Both the position numbers and the translations under genes were made by a program. Source: Chitinophaga sp. S165 (GTDB taxonomy: Bacteria > Bacteroidota > Bacteroidia > Chitinophagales > Chitinophagaceae). Taken from it: DNA of 64,000 nucleotides. The stretch spans positions 558,001 to 622,000 of the forward strand of contig NZ_QGTG01000003.1 in NCBI RefSeq assembly GCF_003182155.1. Direction: 5' to 3'. Shown here in pieces: positions 25,356 through 33,832 of the stretch (positions within the stretch are counted from its first letter, which is position 1; each line of letters opens with the position of its first letter). A model generated the notes under the pieces. It had not been told where the DNA came from. It saw only the letters and a list, made by a program, of their open reading frames with translations, and did no database searches.

Positions 25356-26825
25356 ATGACAACACGTATTCAAAATAAGCTTTTAATAATAGCAGGAGCA
25401 CTGTTCGTTTCCATGTCATCATGCGACAGTATCCTGGATGTAACGCCGAAAGGCACTTATACGACCGCTACCTACTGGCGTAATCAATCTGATGCGATCA
25501 ACGGAGTGACGGGTATTTATAATGTGCTGCTGGAAGAAGATTTTACAGGCCATGCGGAATTTACTTTTGATGATCCTTCTGATGATCAGTACCGTGCGGG
25601 CGACCACTCTGAAGATGTGGCCATTGAGGAATTGACTTATGACGCAGGCAACGCACAGGTAAGGTTCGGATGGAGATGGAAGTATGAGATGATCAACCGT
25701 GCTAACAGTGCATTGATATACATTCCGAAGATCAACGGTATGGACGAGACGATCAAGAACCGTTGTCTCGGTGAGGCCCGTTTCCTGCGTGCATTTGCTT
25801 ACTGGCGTCTTATGCTGATATATGGTGAAGCACCGGTAGTAAGTGAAGAGGATGTACTAACAAGCAACTATGTGAAACCTAAAGTAAGCATAGACAGTCT
25901 GCGTTCAATGATCGAAACGGACCTGCTGGCAGCTGCCGACCTGTTACCGGCTAAGAATGAAGGAAGCGACAGAGGCCGTGCGTCTAAAGGCACTGCCTGG
26001 GGATTGCTGTGTAAGCTGTACATGTACTCGGATAAACTGGATCAGGCGATCGTATACGGTGAGAAGGTGCTCACCAGCGGCAACTACAATCTGGCGCCAA
26101 CATACGTAGCTAATTTCACACCAGAGACCAGCAACAACGATGAGATGTTGTTTGCCGTACAGACCAGTGACACCTGGGGATATTCAGACTTCACAACTTA
26201 CTATACGCCACGTGAATGGAACGGATGGAACTTCCATCAGCCATTGCAGGACCTGGTAGATGAATTCGAACAGGGCGATGCGCGTAAAGAAGTGTCTATC
26301 ATGTCTCCGGGCGATAAGATCAACATTGGTTCAACTATCGCCACCTATAGCGCAGATATGTCAGAAACCGGTTATCATTTCCGCAAGTTTTCCTGGTGGA
26401 AGCCGAATGGAGGTCTGAACTATTCACTGAAAACGCCATTGCTGAGAACTGCGGACATTGCGCTGCTGGTAGCGGAAGCGAAGATCCGTAAACAGGGAGC
26501 AGGCGCAGGTGATGCGGAGATCAACATGGTACGTAAGAGAACAGGATTGAAGGATGTAAGCGGAGCTGGTTTTGCCGCGGTTATGCATGAACGCCGTGTT
26601 GAGCTGAGTGGTGAAAATGAGCGTCACCAGGACCTGATGCGCTGGGACAAGGCAGGTTTGATCGATATCACTACCTACTACAATAAACCAAAGTATGGAA
26701 AGGGTGGTAATGTTTTGGTAAAAGCTCGTACCTTTATTCGTCCTAAACACTATTATTTTCCTCTGCCACAGTCTGAAATAGACAGGAGCAATGGTGTACT
26801 GGTCCAGAATGAAAACTATAAATAA
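25356..26825 (+). CDS. SusD/RagB family glycan-binding lipoprotein
   Basis: The protein has 489 residues. The lipoprotein signal has its lipobox at ...FVSMSSC (Cys about 23), so the mature form is lipidated and surface-exposed. It has the SusD architecture: an N-terminal TPR-like helical part (SILDVTPKGTYTTATYWRN...; ...LGEARFLRAFAYWRLMLIYGEAPVV), and the C-terminal RagB region with RRVELSGENERHQDLMRW and the closing YFPLPQSEIDRS-N. It acts as the lid on the SusC barrel. The gene lies 22 nt downstream of susC and is followed by a hairpin before the GH89 gene. Confidence 0.95.
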   Translation: MTTRIQNKLLIIAGALFVSMSSCDSILDVTPKGTYTTATYWRNQSDAINGVTGIYNVLLEEDFTGHAEFTFDDPSDDQYRAGDHSEDVAIEELTYDAGNAQVRFGWRWKYEMINRANSALIYIPKINGMDETIKNRCLGEARFLRAFAYWRLMLIYGEAPVVSEEDVLTSNYVKPKVSIDSLRSMIETDLLAAADLLPAKNEGSDRGRASKGTAWGLLCKLYMYSDKLDQAIVYGEKVLTSGNYNLAPTYVANFTPETSNNDEMLFAVQTSDTWGYSDFTTYYTPREWNGWNFHQPLQDLVDEFEQGDARKEVSIMSPGDKINIGSTIATYSADMSETGYHFRKFSWWKPNGGLNYSLKTPLLRTADIALLVAEAKIRKQGAGAGDAEINMVRKRTGLKDVSGAGFAAVMHERRVELSGENERHQDLMRWDKAGLIDITTYYNKPKYGKGGNVLVKARTFIRPKHYYFPLPQSEIDRSNGVLVQNENYK

Positions 26826-26848
26826 CAAACAGGTATAAATTTTTTAGG

Positions 26849-26884
26849 AAGGGAATGGCTGAAATACCCGGCCATTCCCTTTTA
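26849..26884 (+). terminator. Hairpin (partial terminator) between susD and the GH89 gene
   Basis: AAGGGAATGGC (26849-26859) pairs perfectly with GCCATTCCCTT (26871-26881), with an 11-nt loop, ending TTTT. It is only 17 nt before the GH89 start, so it may attenuate or process the transcript rather than end it. Confidence 0.7.
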
Positions 26885-26897
26885 AAGTAACTTCTTC

Positions 26898-29084
26898 ATG
26901 CAATTAAGAAAGATCATTGTTGCTGTATTGGCTTTGTGTTTGAGTATGCCATCGATCGCACAACTGAATAAAGATGCTACTGAAGCATTTTTGAAAAGGA
27001 TTGTGAAAGACAAGGCCAGTGCTTTTACGTTTGAATACCTGGCGGCAGATAGTGGAAAGGATGTGTTTGAGATTGAGAGTAAGGCAGGCCGTATTGTGTT
27101 AAGGGGCAACAATGGGGTAAGCATTGCATCTGCACTTAATTATTACCTGAAGAATTATTGTCACAGCAGCATTACCTGGAATGGTAATAATCTGCAGCTA
27201 CCGGCAAAATTACCGGTGGTTGCGCAGAAGGAACATCACAGCACGCCGTATAAATACCGTTACTATATCAACTACTGCACGTTCAACTACAGCATGTGCT
27301 GGTGGAACTGGGAGAGATGGCAGCAGGAAATTGACTGGATGGCGATGAATGGCATTAACATGCCATTGGCGCTTACCGGTGAAGAAGCCATCTGGCAGGA
27401 AGTGTATAAAGAGATGGGTTTTACGGATGCGGAGCTGGATAAATTCTTTAGCGGACCAGCCTATTTTTCCTGGTTATGGATGGGGAATATCGATGCCTGG
27501 GGCGGCCCTTTGCCAAAGCACTGGAAAGACAGCCATAAGGCTTTACAGCAAAAGATCCTGGCGGCGGAGCGCAATATGGGCATGATGCCTGTATTACCTG
27601 CTTTCACAGGGCACGTGCCGCCGGCATTTAAAGATAAGTTCCCACAGGAGAATGTAAAGAAGACCAACTGGGACGCAGGTTTTCCGGATGTATATATCCT
27701 GGACCCGGGCAGTCCGATGTTCGATAAGATCGGTAAACGGTTTATTGAAGTGCAGACAAGGGAATTCGGTACAGACCATTTCTATTCTGCGGATACTTTC
27801 AATGAAAATGTACCGCCAACGAATGATTCCAGTTTCCTGGACGCGATGAGCAAAAGGGTATTTGCTTCCATGGCCGAGGCGGACCCGAAGGCTGTATGGG
27901 TAATGCAGGGATGGATGTTCCATTATAACGCCAGTTACTGGAAGCCTACCCAGATCAGTGCATTACTGAAGGCCGTTCCGGATGATCATATGATCGTACT
28001 TGACCTGTATACTGAAAGTCACCCGGTATGGAACCATACTGAAGCATACTACGGTAAACCATGGATATGGAATATGCTGCATAATTTTGGCGGTAATACA
28101 GGCATGTGGGGAGCGATGGATTCTGTTGCGCATAATCCGGCCACCGCTTTGCACAATCCGGCTTCCAGGAACATGCAGGGTATAGGGCTGACGCCGGAGG
28201 GAATAGAACAGAACCCGGCACTATATCACCTGATGCTGGAGAACGTATGGCGTGATCAGCCAATAAATGTGGACGAATGGCTGAACTCATATGCGAGACA
28301 ACGCTATAATACAGATAACAGTCTGGTGGACCAGGCCTGGCAGATCATGTATAAAACCGTTTATAGCGGCGGACCAACAGAAGGGGCGCCTGAATCCATC
28401 ATCGTTGCCCGTCCTACACTGAACATTGCGCATGACAGGGTAAAGACGAAACTTGAGTATGATCCGGCGAAACTGATACCGGCATGGGACCTGTTCATCA
28501 AAGCGGTACCGCAGATCAAACCTACGGAAGGGTTCAGGTATGACCTGGTAGATCTTACACGGCAGATACTGGGTAACTATGCCAGTCCGTTGCAACAGAA
28601 GATCGCGGTGGCTTATCAACAGAAAGACCTGGCTGCTATTCAATTGTACAGTAATCAGTTCCTGGAACTGCTGGATGATATGGACACATTGCTGGGCACC
28701 CAGGAAGGCTTCCTGCTGGGCAAATGGGTAAGTGATGCCCGCAGCAATGGAATTACAGAGCAGGAACGTAATTTGTATGAGTTCAATGCGAAAGACCTGG
28801 TAACTTTGTGGGGAGATAAAGAGAGCCCGCTACATGAGTATTCTAACCGTCAGTGGAACGGCCTCATTAAAGGCTTTTATAAGCCCCGTTGGGAGCGTTT
28901 CTTTAAAGCGCTGACTGTTGACCTGCAAACAGGTGAAAAAGCCGATTTAGCGGCATTCGAGACGGAGGTAAAAGAGTTTGAGTGGAAATGGGTGAACAGT
29001 CATGATAAGTATGCGGCGCAACCGAAAGGGGATGCTGTTAAGACGGCTGTAAGACTTTATGAGAAATACAGGAAAGTTATATAA
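26898..29084 (+). CDS. GH89 alpha-N-acetylglucosaminidase (NAGLU family)
   Basis: The protein has 728 residues with a signal peptide (MQLRKIIVAVLALCLSMPSIAQ). Its N-terminal small domain, (beta/alpha)8 barrel and C-terminal helical domain follow human NAGLU. Diagnostic stretches include MCWWNWERWQQEIDWMAMNG, GMMPVLPAFTGHVP, the catalytic ADTFNE-N (E303) and GLTPEGI-EQ (E434); these two glutamates match the acid/base and nucleophile of the family. The enzyme removes terminal alpha-linked GlcNAc with retention. Bacterial members act on GlcNAc-alpha-1,4-Gal of mucin, on heparan or on similar glycans. It is the only hydrolase of this SusCD locus and would act in the periplasm or outside the cell after SusCD capture. 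Confidence 0.92.
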   Translation: MQLRKIIVAVLALCLSMPSIAQLNKDATEAFLKRIVKDKASAFTFEYLAADSGKDVFEIESKAGRIVLRGNNGVSIASALNYYLKNYCHSSITWNGNNLQLPAKLPVVAQKEHHSTPYKYRYYINYCTFNYSMCWWNWERWQQEIDWMAMNGINMPLALTGEEAIWQEVYKEMGFTDAELDKFFSGPAYFSWLWMGNIDAWGGPLPKHWKDSHKALQQKILAAERNMGMMPVLPAFTGHVPPAFKDKFPQENVKKTNWDAGFPDVYILDPGSPMFDKIGKRFIEVQTREFGTDHFYSADTFNENVPPTNDSSFLDAMSKRVFASMAEADPKAVWVMQGWMFHYNASYWKPTQISALLKAVPDDHMIVLDLYTESHPVWNHTEAYYGKPWIWNMLHNFGGNTGMWGAMDSVAHNPATALHNPASRNMQGIGLTPEGIEQNPALYHLMLENVWRDQPINVDEWLNSYARQRYNTDNSLVDQAWQIMYKTVYSGGPTEGAPESIIVARPTLNIAHDRVKTKLEYDPAKLIPAWDLFIKAVPQIKPTEGFRYDLVDLTRQILGNYASPLQQKIAVAYQQKDLAAIQLYSNQFLELLDDMDTLLGTQEGFLLGKWVSDARSNGITEQERNLYEFNAKDLVTLWGDKESPLHEYSNRQWNGLIKGFYKPRWERFFKALTVDLQTGEKADLAAFETEVKEFEWKWVNSHDKYAAQPKGDAVKTAVRLYEKYRKVI

Positions 29085-29146
29085 GCGATTGCAGGCCGGT
29101 CGATAGTGAGACGTTGACTGGTTTGCATTGATGGACAATGTGAGAT

Positions 29147-29184
29147 GAGCCTCCGGAATCTGTGCCCGGGGGCTCTTGTTTTTT
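29147..29184 (+). terminator. Terminator after the GH89 gene
   Basis: GAGCCTCCGG (29147-29156) pairs with CCGGGGGCTC (29166-29175), including one T-G pair, followed by TTGTTTTTT. Confidence 0.8.
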
Positions 29185-29258
29185 GCAGTAGCCCTGTACG
29201 TGAGTATGATTTGGAAAGCAATCAACTAGTTGTATCTTGATGCCACAAAAGATCTGCT

Positions 29259-30104
29259 ATGAAAAAATTACTAACCCTCTTTTTCCTTTGCCTGAGTTTT
29301 AATTTGTTTGCCCGGCAAACAATTCCCTTTACGCTGGCCGGTTCGGGGCATATCATCATTAAAGCTACTGTTGAAGGAGTGGAAGGGAATTTTATTTTTG
29401 ATACAGGTGCGGGATTGAACCTGTTGTTTGACAAGTTTGCGAAGAAGCTGCCGCCAAGACAGAGTTATAATTTCTTCACAGGGCACAGGGCAACCGGAGA
29501 GCCGCTCAACATACCTATCTACCATTCCGATAAGTTGAAAATAGGGAATGCCGAATTCAAAAACCAGGTATATACCACGTTTGCTCTTGATATTCCCGGG
29601 ATTGATGGTTTGATATCATTGCAGGCATTTCAGCATACTGCTCTGACGATCGACTATGACAAGAAGGAGATCTCTATCGGGCAGTTAAGTGCTGCGGATA
29701 AGAAAAAGTATATTGATATTGCTGTTGCTGATTATGCCGGGAGATCGCTTGATATTTTTACCGATGTCAAAGTGAATGATAGCATTACCGTGCAGGTGAT
29801 GCTGGATGCTGGTGCGGGACAAAAGTCCTTCTGGTTGAGCGACCGTTTTATGAATACACTTGGCTTAGAAAAAACTGCCTTTAAAGTGATTGACAAGAAA
29901 AGTGAATTTGATAGTACGAAGGTAACTAAGATCTATAACGGGACGATTGTCCGTATTGCGACGGAGAATGGGTTGTCGAAGGTAGAGCATCCACCTGTGT
30001 TTTTTGTGGAAGGTCTTATTTATGAGGGCAAGACAAGTATTGAATGGCTGGGGAGAAAAATAGCCATCAGCATTCCTGATAAAAAGATATATATCATCCG
30101 CTGA
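29259..30104 (+). CDS. Exported retropepsin-like aspartyl protease
   Basis: The protein has 281 residues with a signal peptide (MKKLLTLFFLCLSFNLFARQ). Two aspartyl-protease half-domains are visible. The first has F-D48-T-G-A at the end of a beta-strand (GNFIFDTGAGLNLLF); the second has L-D183-A-G-A (VQVMLDAGAGQKSFWL). This is the clan AA, retropepsin-like 'aspartyl protease' family common in Bacteroidota, acting in the periplasm or outside. The second motif has Ala in place of Thr/Ser. The start at 29259 directly precedes the signal peptide. It is a single-gene unit, flanked by terminators on both sides. Confidence 0.85.
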   Translation: MKKLLTLFFLCLSFNLFARQTIPFTLAGSGHIIIKATVEGVEGNFIFDTGAGLNLLFDKFAKKLPPRQSYNFFTGHRATGEPLNIPIYHSDKLKIGNAEFKNQVYTTFALDIPGIDGLISLQAFQHTALTIDYDKKEISIGQLSAADKKKYIDIAVADYAGRSLDIFTDVKVNDSITVQVMLDAGAGQKSFWLSDRFMNTLGLEKTAFKVIDKKSEFDSTKVTKIYNGTIVRIATENGLSKVEHPPVFFVEGLIYEGKTSIEWLGRKIAISIPDKKIYIIR

Positions 30105-30121
30105 GAAGTGTATAAATAACA

Positions 30122-30150
30122 AAAAGGGCTGGTCATTGACCGGCCCTTTT
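30122..30150. terminator. Bidirectional terminator between convergent genes
   Basis: AAAAGGGCTGGTC (30122-30134) and GACCGGCCCTTTT (30138-30150) pair with one T-G and a three-nt loop. A and T runs on either side allow it to serve both the aspartyl protease and the convergent metalloprotease gene. Confidence 0.85.
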
Positions 30151-30183
30151 CGTTTAACACGTACAATAAATTCCATTTGTTAT

Positions 30184-31455
30184 TTATGATGGTAACGCAT
30201 AGAAGGCTATTCCTTCCTGGGTCCATCCTGCATAGTCCAGATGGATCCTTGGATTGGAAGTGAACAGTGTGGATGATTCAGAAATACTGTAATATCTATA
30301 AACTGGTATTGTGCCCGCTATGTTTGTTGAGTACACATAGAATACAGGAGTGCTGCCTGACAGGTGCCAGTTCGGGAATGACAGGATGTTGGGATCATTC
30401 GGGTTTGGTGAAAAAGTATGATCTCCGACAGCATCATTGTAATACTCGTAGATACCCATGGTGCCCGATTGCGGAGTTATGAAAGCACGGAAGCTAAAGC
30501 CGATATAGTTCCAGCCGGAATAGAACAGCCCGAGGTTGGCGTTCGGTGTAATTACACGGTCCTTCCTTCCGGAGTGATAGAATTCATACATCGGTTGTGC
30601 GGCAGGTACATGCGAAGCATTGTACATTTGCGACAGCGCGATCACGTCATTCGGTTGGAATGAACGGCTGGTGGTTGAACCAGGTGCACATGCCAGCATA
30701 AAGGAGTTTGCTTCTGGTCCGCTGGGTGTACCCGGAATATAGATGGTACCAACGCCGGGATCAACTTCAGCGCCGCCGGAACCGCAGCTGAAGGCCCTGT
30801 TCATGTAATCTGTATGCCTCATACCAACGGTGTGTCCCATCTCATGTTGGATGATAGTAGCAGCCCAGGGTACGAAGGTGCCGCTGTTGAGATAGTTGGT
30901 GTTCAGATTAATAAATGGTGACGGGTTACCGGTGGCAGAAGGGAATCCGGAGAAAACATCATTCAGGGAGTTACCTGTAAATGCGATGGTACCACCGCTG
31001 ATGGTAACGTTCCTGATAACAATGTCAGCCGCGCCGGAAGTTACCCTGGCGAATGTAATACCCAACCGGATGTTATTCCAGCGTGTAATAGCCTCGTCGG
31101 TAGCTGTTACAATGTTTGCCGCTAAGGCGTCACACCTTACTGTAAGTACTCTGGGCAGGCCTGTTACGAGGTTTGTAGTACGGTATTGTTCGTCTTTGGC
31201 AACACGTATTGCAGTGCCTTCATGAAGACCTGATTCAAGCTCTTTTGCTGTGATGAAGATGTCATTTTCTACGATATATCCTTTGCCATAAGGAACAATA
31301 TTATTGGTATCGAAACCAAGCGCCGCTACTTTTGCAGCTAATACTGAAGGAGGAGAGGAGGGGTTGTCCTGGGATGTTACCTCTTTTTTACAAGAATACA
31401 TAATGGATACGCACAAGAGTGCAGTTAAGCAGGCATAAAGAGAGTGCCGATTCAT
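30184..31455 (-). CDS. Secreted lipoprotein metallopeptidase with HEMGH motif (M57-like) and C-terminal DUF5648-like repeats
   Basis: The protein has 423 residues. The lipobox signal is MNRHSLYACLTALLCVSIMY-SC (Cys about 22), so it is a lipoprotein. Residues about 45-290 contain the zinc motif H204-E-M-G-H-x-x-G-x-x-H (HEMGHTVGMRH), fitting the Bacteroidota 'dual-action HEIGH' M57 peptidases; upstream repeated VTSGAADIVIR and FAGY-like strands fit that family. Residues about 300-423 have three copies of a (P)xYxFY/YYxxxxxDHxFT...Y.GW..EGIAFYA unit, typical of DUF5648 beta-propeller-like tails. It presumably degrades or processes proteins at the cell surface. The gene is transcribed alone. Confidence 0.85.
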   Translation of the reverse strand: MNRHSLYACLTALLCVSIMYSCKKEVTSQDNPSSPPSVLAAKVAALGFDTNNIVPYGKGYIVENDIFITAKELESGLHEGTAIRVAKDEQYRTTNLVTGLPRVLTVRCDALAANIVTATDEAITRWNNIRLGITFARVTSGAADIVIRNVTISGGTIAFTGNSLNDVFSGFPSATGNPSPFINLNTNYLNSGTFVPWAATIIQHEMGHTVGMRHTDYMNRAFSCGSGGAEVDPGVGTIYIPGTPSGPEANSFMLACAPGSTTSRSFQPNDVIALSQMYNASHVPAAQPMYEFYHSGRKDRVITPNANLGLFYSGWNYIGFSFRAFITPQSGTMGIYEYYNDAVGDHTFSPNPNDPNILSFPNWHLSGSTPVFYVYSTNIAGTIPVYRYYSISESSTLFTSNPRIHLDYAGWTQEGIAFYALPS

Positions 31456-31688
31456 AAGATCGATTTTAATTTCGGGTTAAATGATAAGGGTTTCTGTAAA
31501 CTGTAATGGGTAATGGAATTTATTGACGGTTATTTAATGTATGTGGGTTATCTATACCAGTGTTAAGTTAGGAATTAAATAGTAAACTATCATGTCTATT
31601 TGATAGTAACTTATCTAGTTCTGCACTTAATGAGTAGTAATTACCAGTGCGTTATGAGGAGGTTATTTTAGTGTTATTTCAGTAGCGA

Positions 31689-31718
31689 AGGGGCGTCTCT
31701 TTATGCAGAGACACCCCT
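31689..31718 (-). terminator. Hairpin downstream of the SDR gene
   Basis: On the minus strand AGGGGTGTCTCT pairs with AGAGACGCCCCT (one U-G pair) with a six-nt loop, 26 nt past the SDR stop. No strong T-run follows, so termination is likely but not certain. The rest of 31456-31743 shows no gene. Confidence 0.5.
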
Positions 31719-31743
31719 ATCAATATGCACACAAAATGGTTGT

Positions 31744-32493
31744 TTATCGTTGTCCGCCACTTACGGCAATGAGTTCGCCATTGATCCAGTAAGATTCATC
31801 CGAAGCGAGGAAAACTGCAACATTAGCAATATCGGTGGGTCTGCCTACGCGTCCCAGCGGCGTTTCAGACAGATGCCATTGTTCAGCAGGGCCGCCCATT
31901 ACACCTGAAGTATGTGTGCCTTCTGTTTCGATCAGGCCGGGGTTGATAGAATTTACCCTTATTTTCTTCGGACCGAGTTCTTTGGCCAGTATGCGGGTAA
32001 TACCGTCTACAGCGTATTTGGTGGTGGAGTAAACAAGTGCGGTCGGCATATCCAGGGTGCTTACTATTGAGCCGGTATTGATAATAGCGCCGCCTTTATC
32101 GCCGAAGCTTTTGACTGCCTGTTGAATAGTGAGGATGGTGCCCAGTACATTTGTATTGTACATGCTATGGAAGCTGTCTTCAGTGATGTCTTCTATGCTT
32201 GCAAAAGAATATAGTCCTGCGTTGTTCACGAGGATATCCGGTGTGCCGAAAGCTTTTATTGTTTCTTCGAACAATCTTTTTACTTCATTTGATTCCGATA
32301 CATTTGCCTGTATGGCAATTGCTTTTCCGCCGGCATCTGTGATATCTTTGACTACTTTCTCTGCGCCCGATCTGCTGGCGGCATAGTTTACCACTACTTT
32401 GGCGCCTTCAGCAGCATAGGCTTTGGCAATGGCAGCGCCAATACCTTTTGATGCGCCAGTAACAATCGCTATTTTACCGTTTAGTCTTTGCAT
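31744..32493 (-). CDS. SDR-family oxidoreductase (FabG-like)
   Basis: The protein has 249 residues. The Rossmann cofactor motif is TGASKGIG at about 12-19, then NNAG at about 89-92, catalytic Ser in NTGSIVS, and Tyr/Lys in YSTTKYA at about 155-159. It ends with the substrate-loop region and NGELIAVSGGQR. This is a classical short-chain dehydrogenase of the 3-oxoacyl-ACP reductase-like type, preferring NADP(H) by sequence; the substrate is unknown. It lies directly downstream of the Crp/Fnr regulator gene on the same strand, with a palindrome in the 117-nt gap, so it may be a target of that regulator. Confidence 0.88.
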   Translation of the reverse strand: MQRLNGKIAIVTGASKGIGAAIAKAYAAEGAKVVVNYAASRSGAEKVVKDITDAGGKAIAIQANVSESNEVKRLFEETIKAFGTPDILVNNAGLYSFASIEDITEDSFHSMYNTNVLGTILTIQQAVKSFGDKGGAIINTGSIVSTLDMPTALVYSTTKYAVDGITRILAKELGPKKIRVNSINPGLIETEGTHTSGVMGGPAEQWHLSETPLGRVGRPTDIANVAVFLASDESYWINGELIAVSGGQR

Positions 32494-32581
32494 TGTCTTG
32501 TGTTTTTTATTGTTCTGTCGTTATTGACAATGCAAAGCTCAGTAATCGGTCATCGGAGAAAAATGAACCAGGCTAATAAAA

Positions 32582-32603
32582 AATGTTGAACCAGTTCAAC
32601 ATT
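32582..32603. promoter_or_regulatory. Perfect 10-bp inverted repeat between Crp/Fnr gene and SDR gene
   Basis: Arms AATGTTGAAC and GTTCAACATT are separated by CA. Inside is TTGAA-N4-TTCAA, close to the Fnr-type layout TTGAT-N4-ATCAA. On the minus strand the second arm runs into TTTTTTATT, so it could instead be the terminator of the regulator gene, with one pair opened to give a four-nt loop. Both readings fit. Confidence 0.6.
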
Positions 32604-32610
32604 ACGGGAT

Positions 32611-33201
32611 TTATCCTTTCATTTTATGATTGCGGATCCTTGACAGGAATTCGGTGGTCATGCCGAGGTAGGAAGCGATCACATATTGAGGGAAGCGATT
32701 GACCATGGCGGGGTATTTTTCAACAAATGTATCGTAGCGTTGTTCTGCCGTTTGCGTAAGACTGGTAATTACGCGCCGTTGCATAAAGGCGACAGACCGT
32801 TCGGCGAGTATCCTGAAAAAGGTTTCAAATTTATAACTGGTGGCTTTCAGCTGTAGTTCATCTTCAAAACTTATCTGCAAAAGGTGGCTGTCTTCTACGG
32901 CCATCACAAACATACTTGCCGGTTGCCGGAACATATAGCTGTTGTAATCTGATATCCACCAGTCTTCAATGGCAAGCTGGATGGTGTGGTCCTGACCTTC
33001 TTCACCGACAACATAAGCTCTCAGTGCGCCTTTTAGTATAAAATAGCGGTGTTGGGCTATGAAATTGGGTTGTACCAGGAACTGCCTCTTTTTCACTTTT
33101 ATCTCTTTAAAGGCTGCTGTGAATGTTGTCAGTTCTTCCGGGGTAAGATCAATGAATTTACTGGCGTAGCGGCCGATGGATGAAGGTGTGTGAATCGTCA
33201 T
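32611..33201 (-). CDS. Crp/Fnr-family transcriptional regulator
   Basis: The protein has 196 residues from ATG 33201; a start at 33234 is possible, but a good -7 box overlaps it. The N-terminal cyclic-nucleotide-binding-type beta-roll is at about 15-130 (KKRQFLVQPNFIAQHRYFILKGALRAYVVGEEGQDHTIQLAIEDWWISDYNSYM). The dimer helix and a winged helix-turn-helix follow at about 150-196 (YDTFVEKYPAMVNRFPQYVIASYLGMTTEFLSRIRNHKMKG). This is the common Bacteroidota form that lacks clear cAMP-binding residues. It probably controls the downstream SDR gene and itself. Confidence 0.88.
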   Translation of the reverse strand: MTIHTPSSIGRYASKFIDLTPEELTTFTAAFKEIKVKKRQFLVQPNFIAQHRYFILKGALRAYVVGEEGQDHTIQLAIEDWWISDYNSYMFRQPASMFVMAVEDSHLLQISFEDELQLKATSYKFETFFRILAERSVAFMQRRVITSLTQTAEQRYDTFVEKYPAMVNRFPQYVIASYLGMTTEFLSRIRNHKMKG

Positions 33202-33231
33202 GAAGGAGTTGTTTTTTGCCTTTCTATGATT

Positions 33232-33239
33232 CAAATGTA
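33232..33239 (-). promoter_or_regulatory. -7 box for the Crp/Fnr gene
   Basis: Minus-strand TACATTTG matches TAnnTTTG exactly, about 30 nt upstream of the ATG at 33201. No clear TTG element is found at the usual distance. Its position argues for 33201 rather than 33234 as the start. Confidence 0.4.
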
Positions 33240-33343
33240 GAAAAATAAATCAGTCTGGCCGGTATTTTCGAGCATATCAATTGCGGCTCCTGCCTGTTGC
33301 CATAACAGGCGGTCCATTGGTGAGTACATGATGTTATTTTCTG

Positions 33344-33826
33344 TCAGAAACGAATAATGATCTCTGTAAGCTTGTCGATCATTTTTCCCCAGGCCTGCTT
33401 GGATAGTTCAACAAAGTCTTCTGATCCCGGAGGCATTTCATGTGTCAGCGTCAGTTCACATCCGTTTATCACTTCGGCGATGTCGATAACGACCCTGGAA
33501 TGACTACCAGTAGGATCTTGTTTCACAGACCAGGTGAATACGATATGGTGAGGCCTGTCTATCGTGATATATTCACCTACATGATCGAACCGGTTACCCT
33601 GGCGGAGCACGGAATAGGTGAATTTTCCTCCCACAATGGGTTCGTTGTCAAGGCTGATGATCTCCTCGTCATTCCTGACGCCCGGTCCGAACATAAATTG
33701 TCCCATGATGCGGGTATCGAGGAATGCGTTGAAAACCTGGTCTGGCGTTACAGAGAATAGGCCGGTAATTACTGCATGGACTGGTAACTTGTTGGACATG
33801 TACTGTGGTTTATTGTACTCAAACAT
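33344..33826 (-). CDS. SRPBCC (AHSA1-like) domain protein
   Basis: The protein has 160 residues, or 151 from the alternative ATG at 33799. The START/Bet v1-like fold is recognisable from FSVTPDQVFNAFLDTRIMGQFMFGPG, the GGKFTYSV strand, DRPHHIVFTWSV, SRVVIDIAEVINGCELTLTHEMPP, and the final helix KQAWGKMIDKLTEI. This resembles the Activator-of-Hsp90-homology-1-like family, which binds hydrophobic ligands. There is no signal peptide. It starts six nt after the SDR gene encoded upstream on the same strand, so the two are co-transcribed. Ligand and role are unknown. Confidence 0.85.
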   Translation of the reverse strand: MFEYNKPQYMSNKLPVHAVITGLFSVTPDQVFNAFLDTRIMGQFMFGPGVRNDEEIISLDNEPIVGGKFTYSVLRQGNRFDHVGEYITIDRPHHIVFTWSVKQDPTGSHSRVVIDIAEVINGCELTLTHEMPPGSEDFVELSKQAWGKMIDKLTEIIIRF

Positions 33827-33832
33827 AGAGAA

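Noticed and set aside
31689..31718. Possible attachment site or small RNA
   Set aside because: It is better explained as the hairpin behind the SDR gene; no integrase or second copy is seen.
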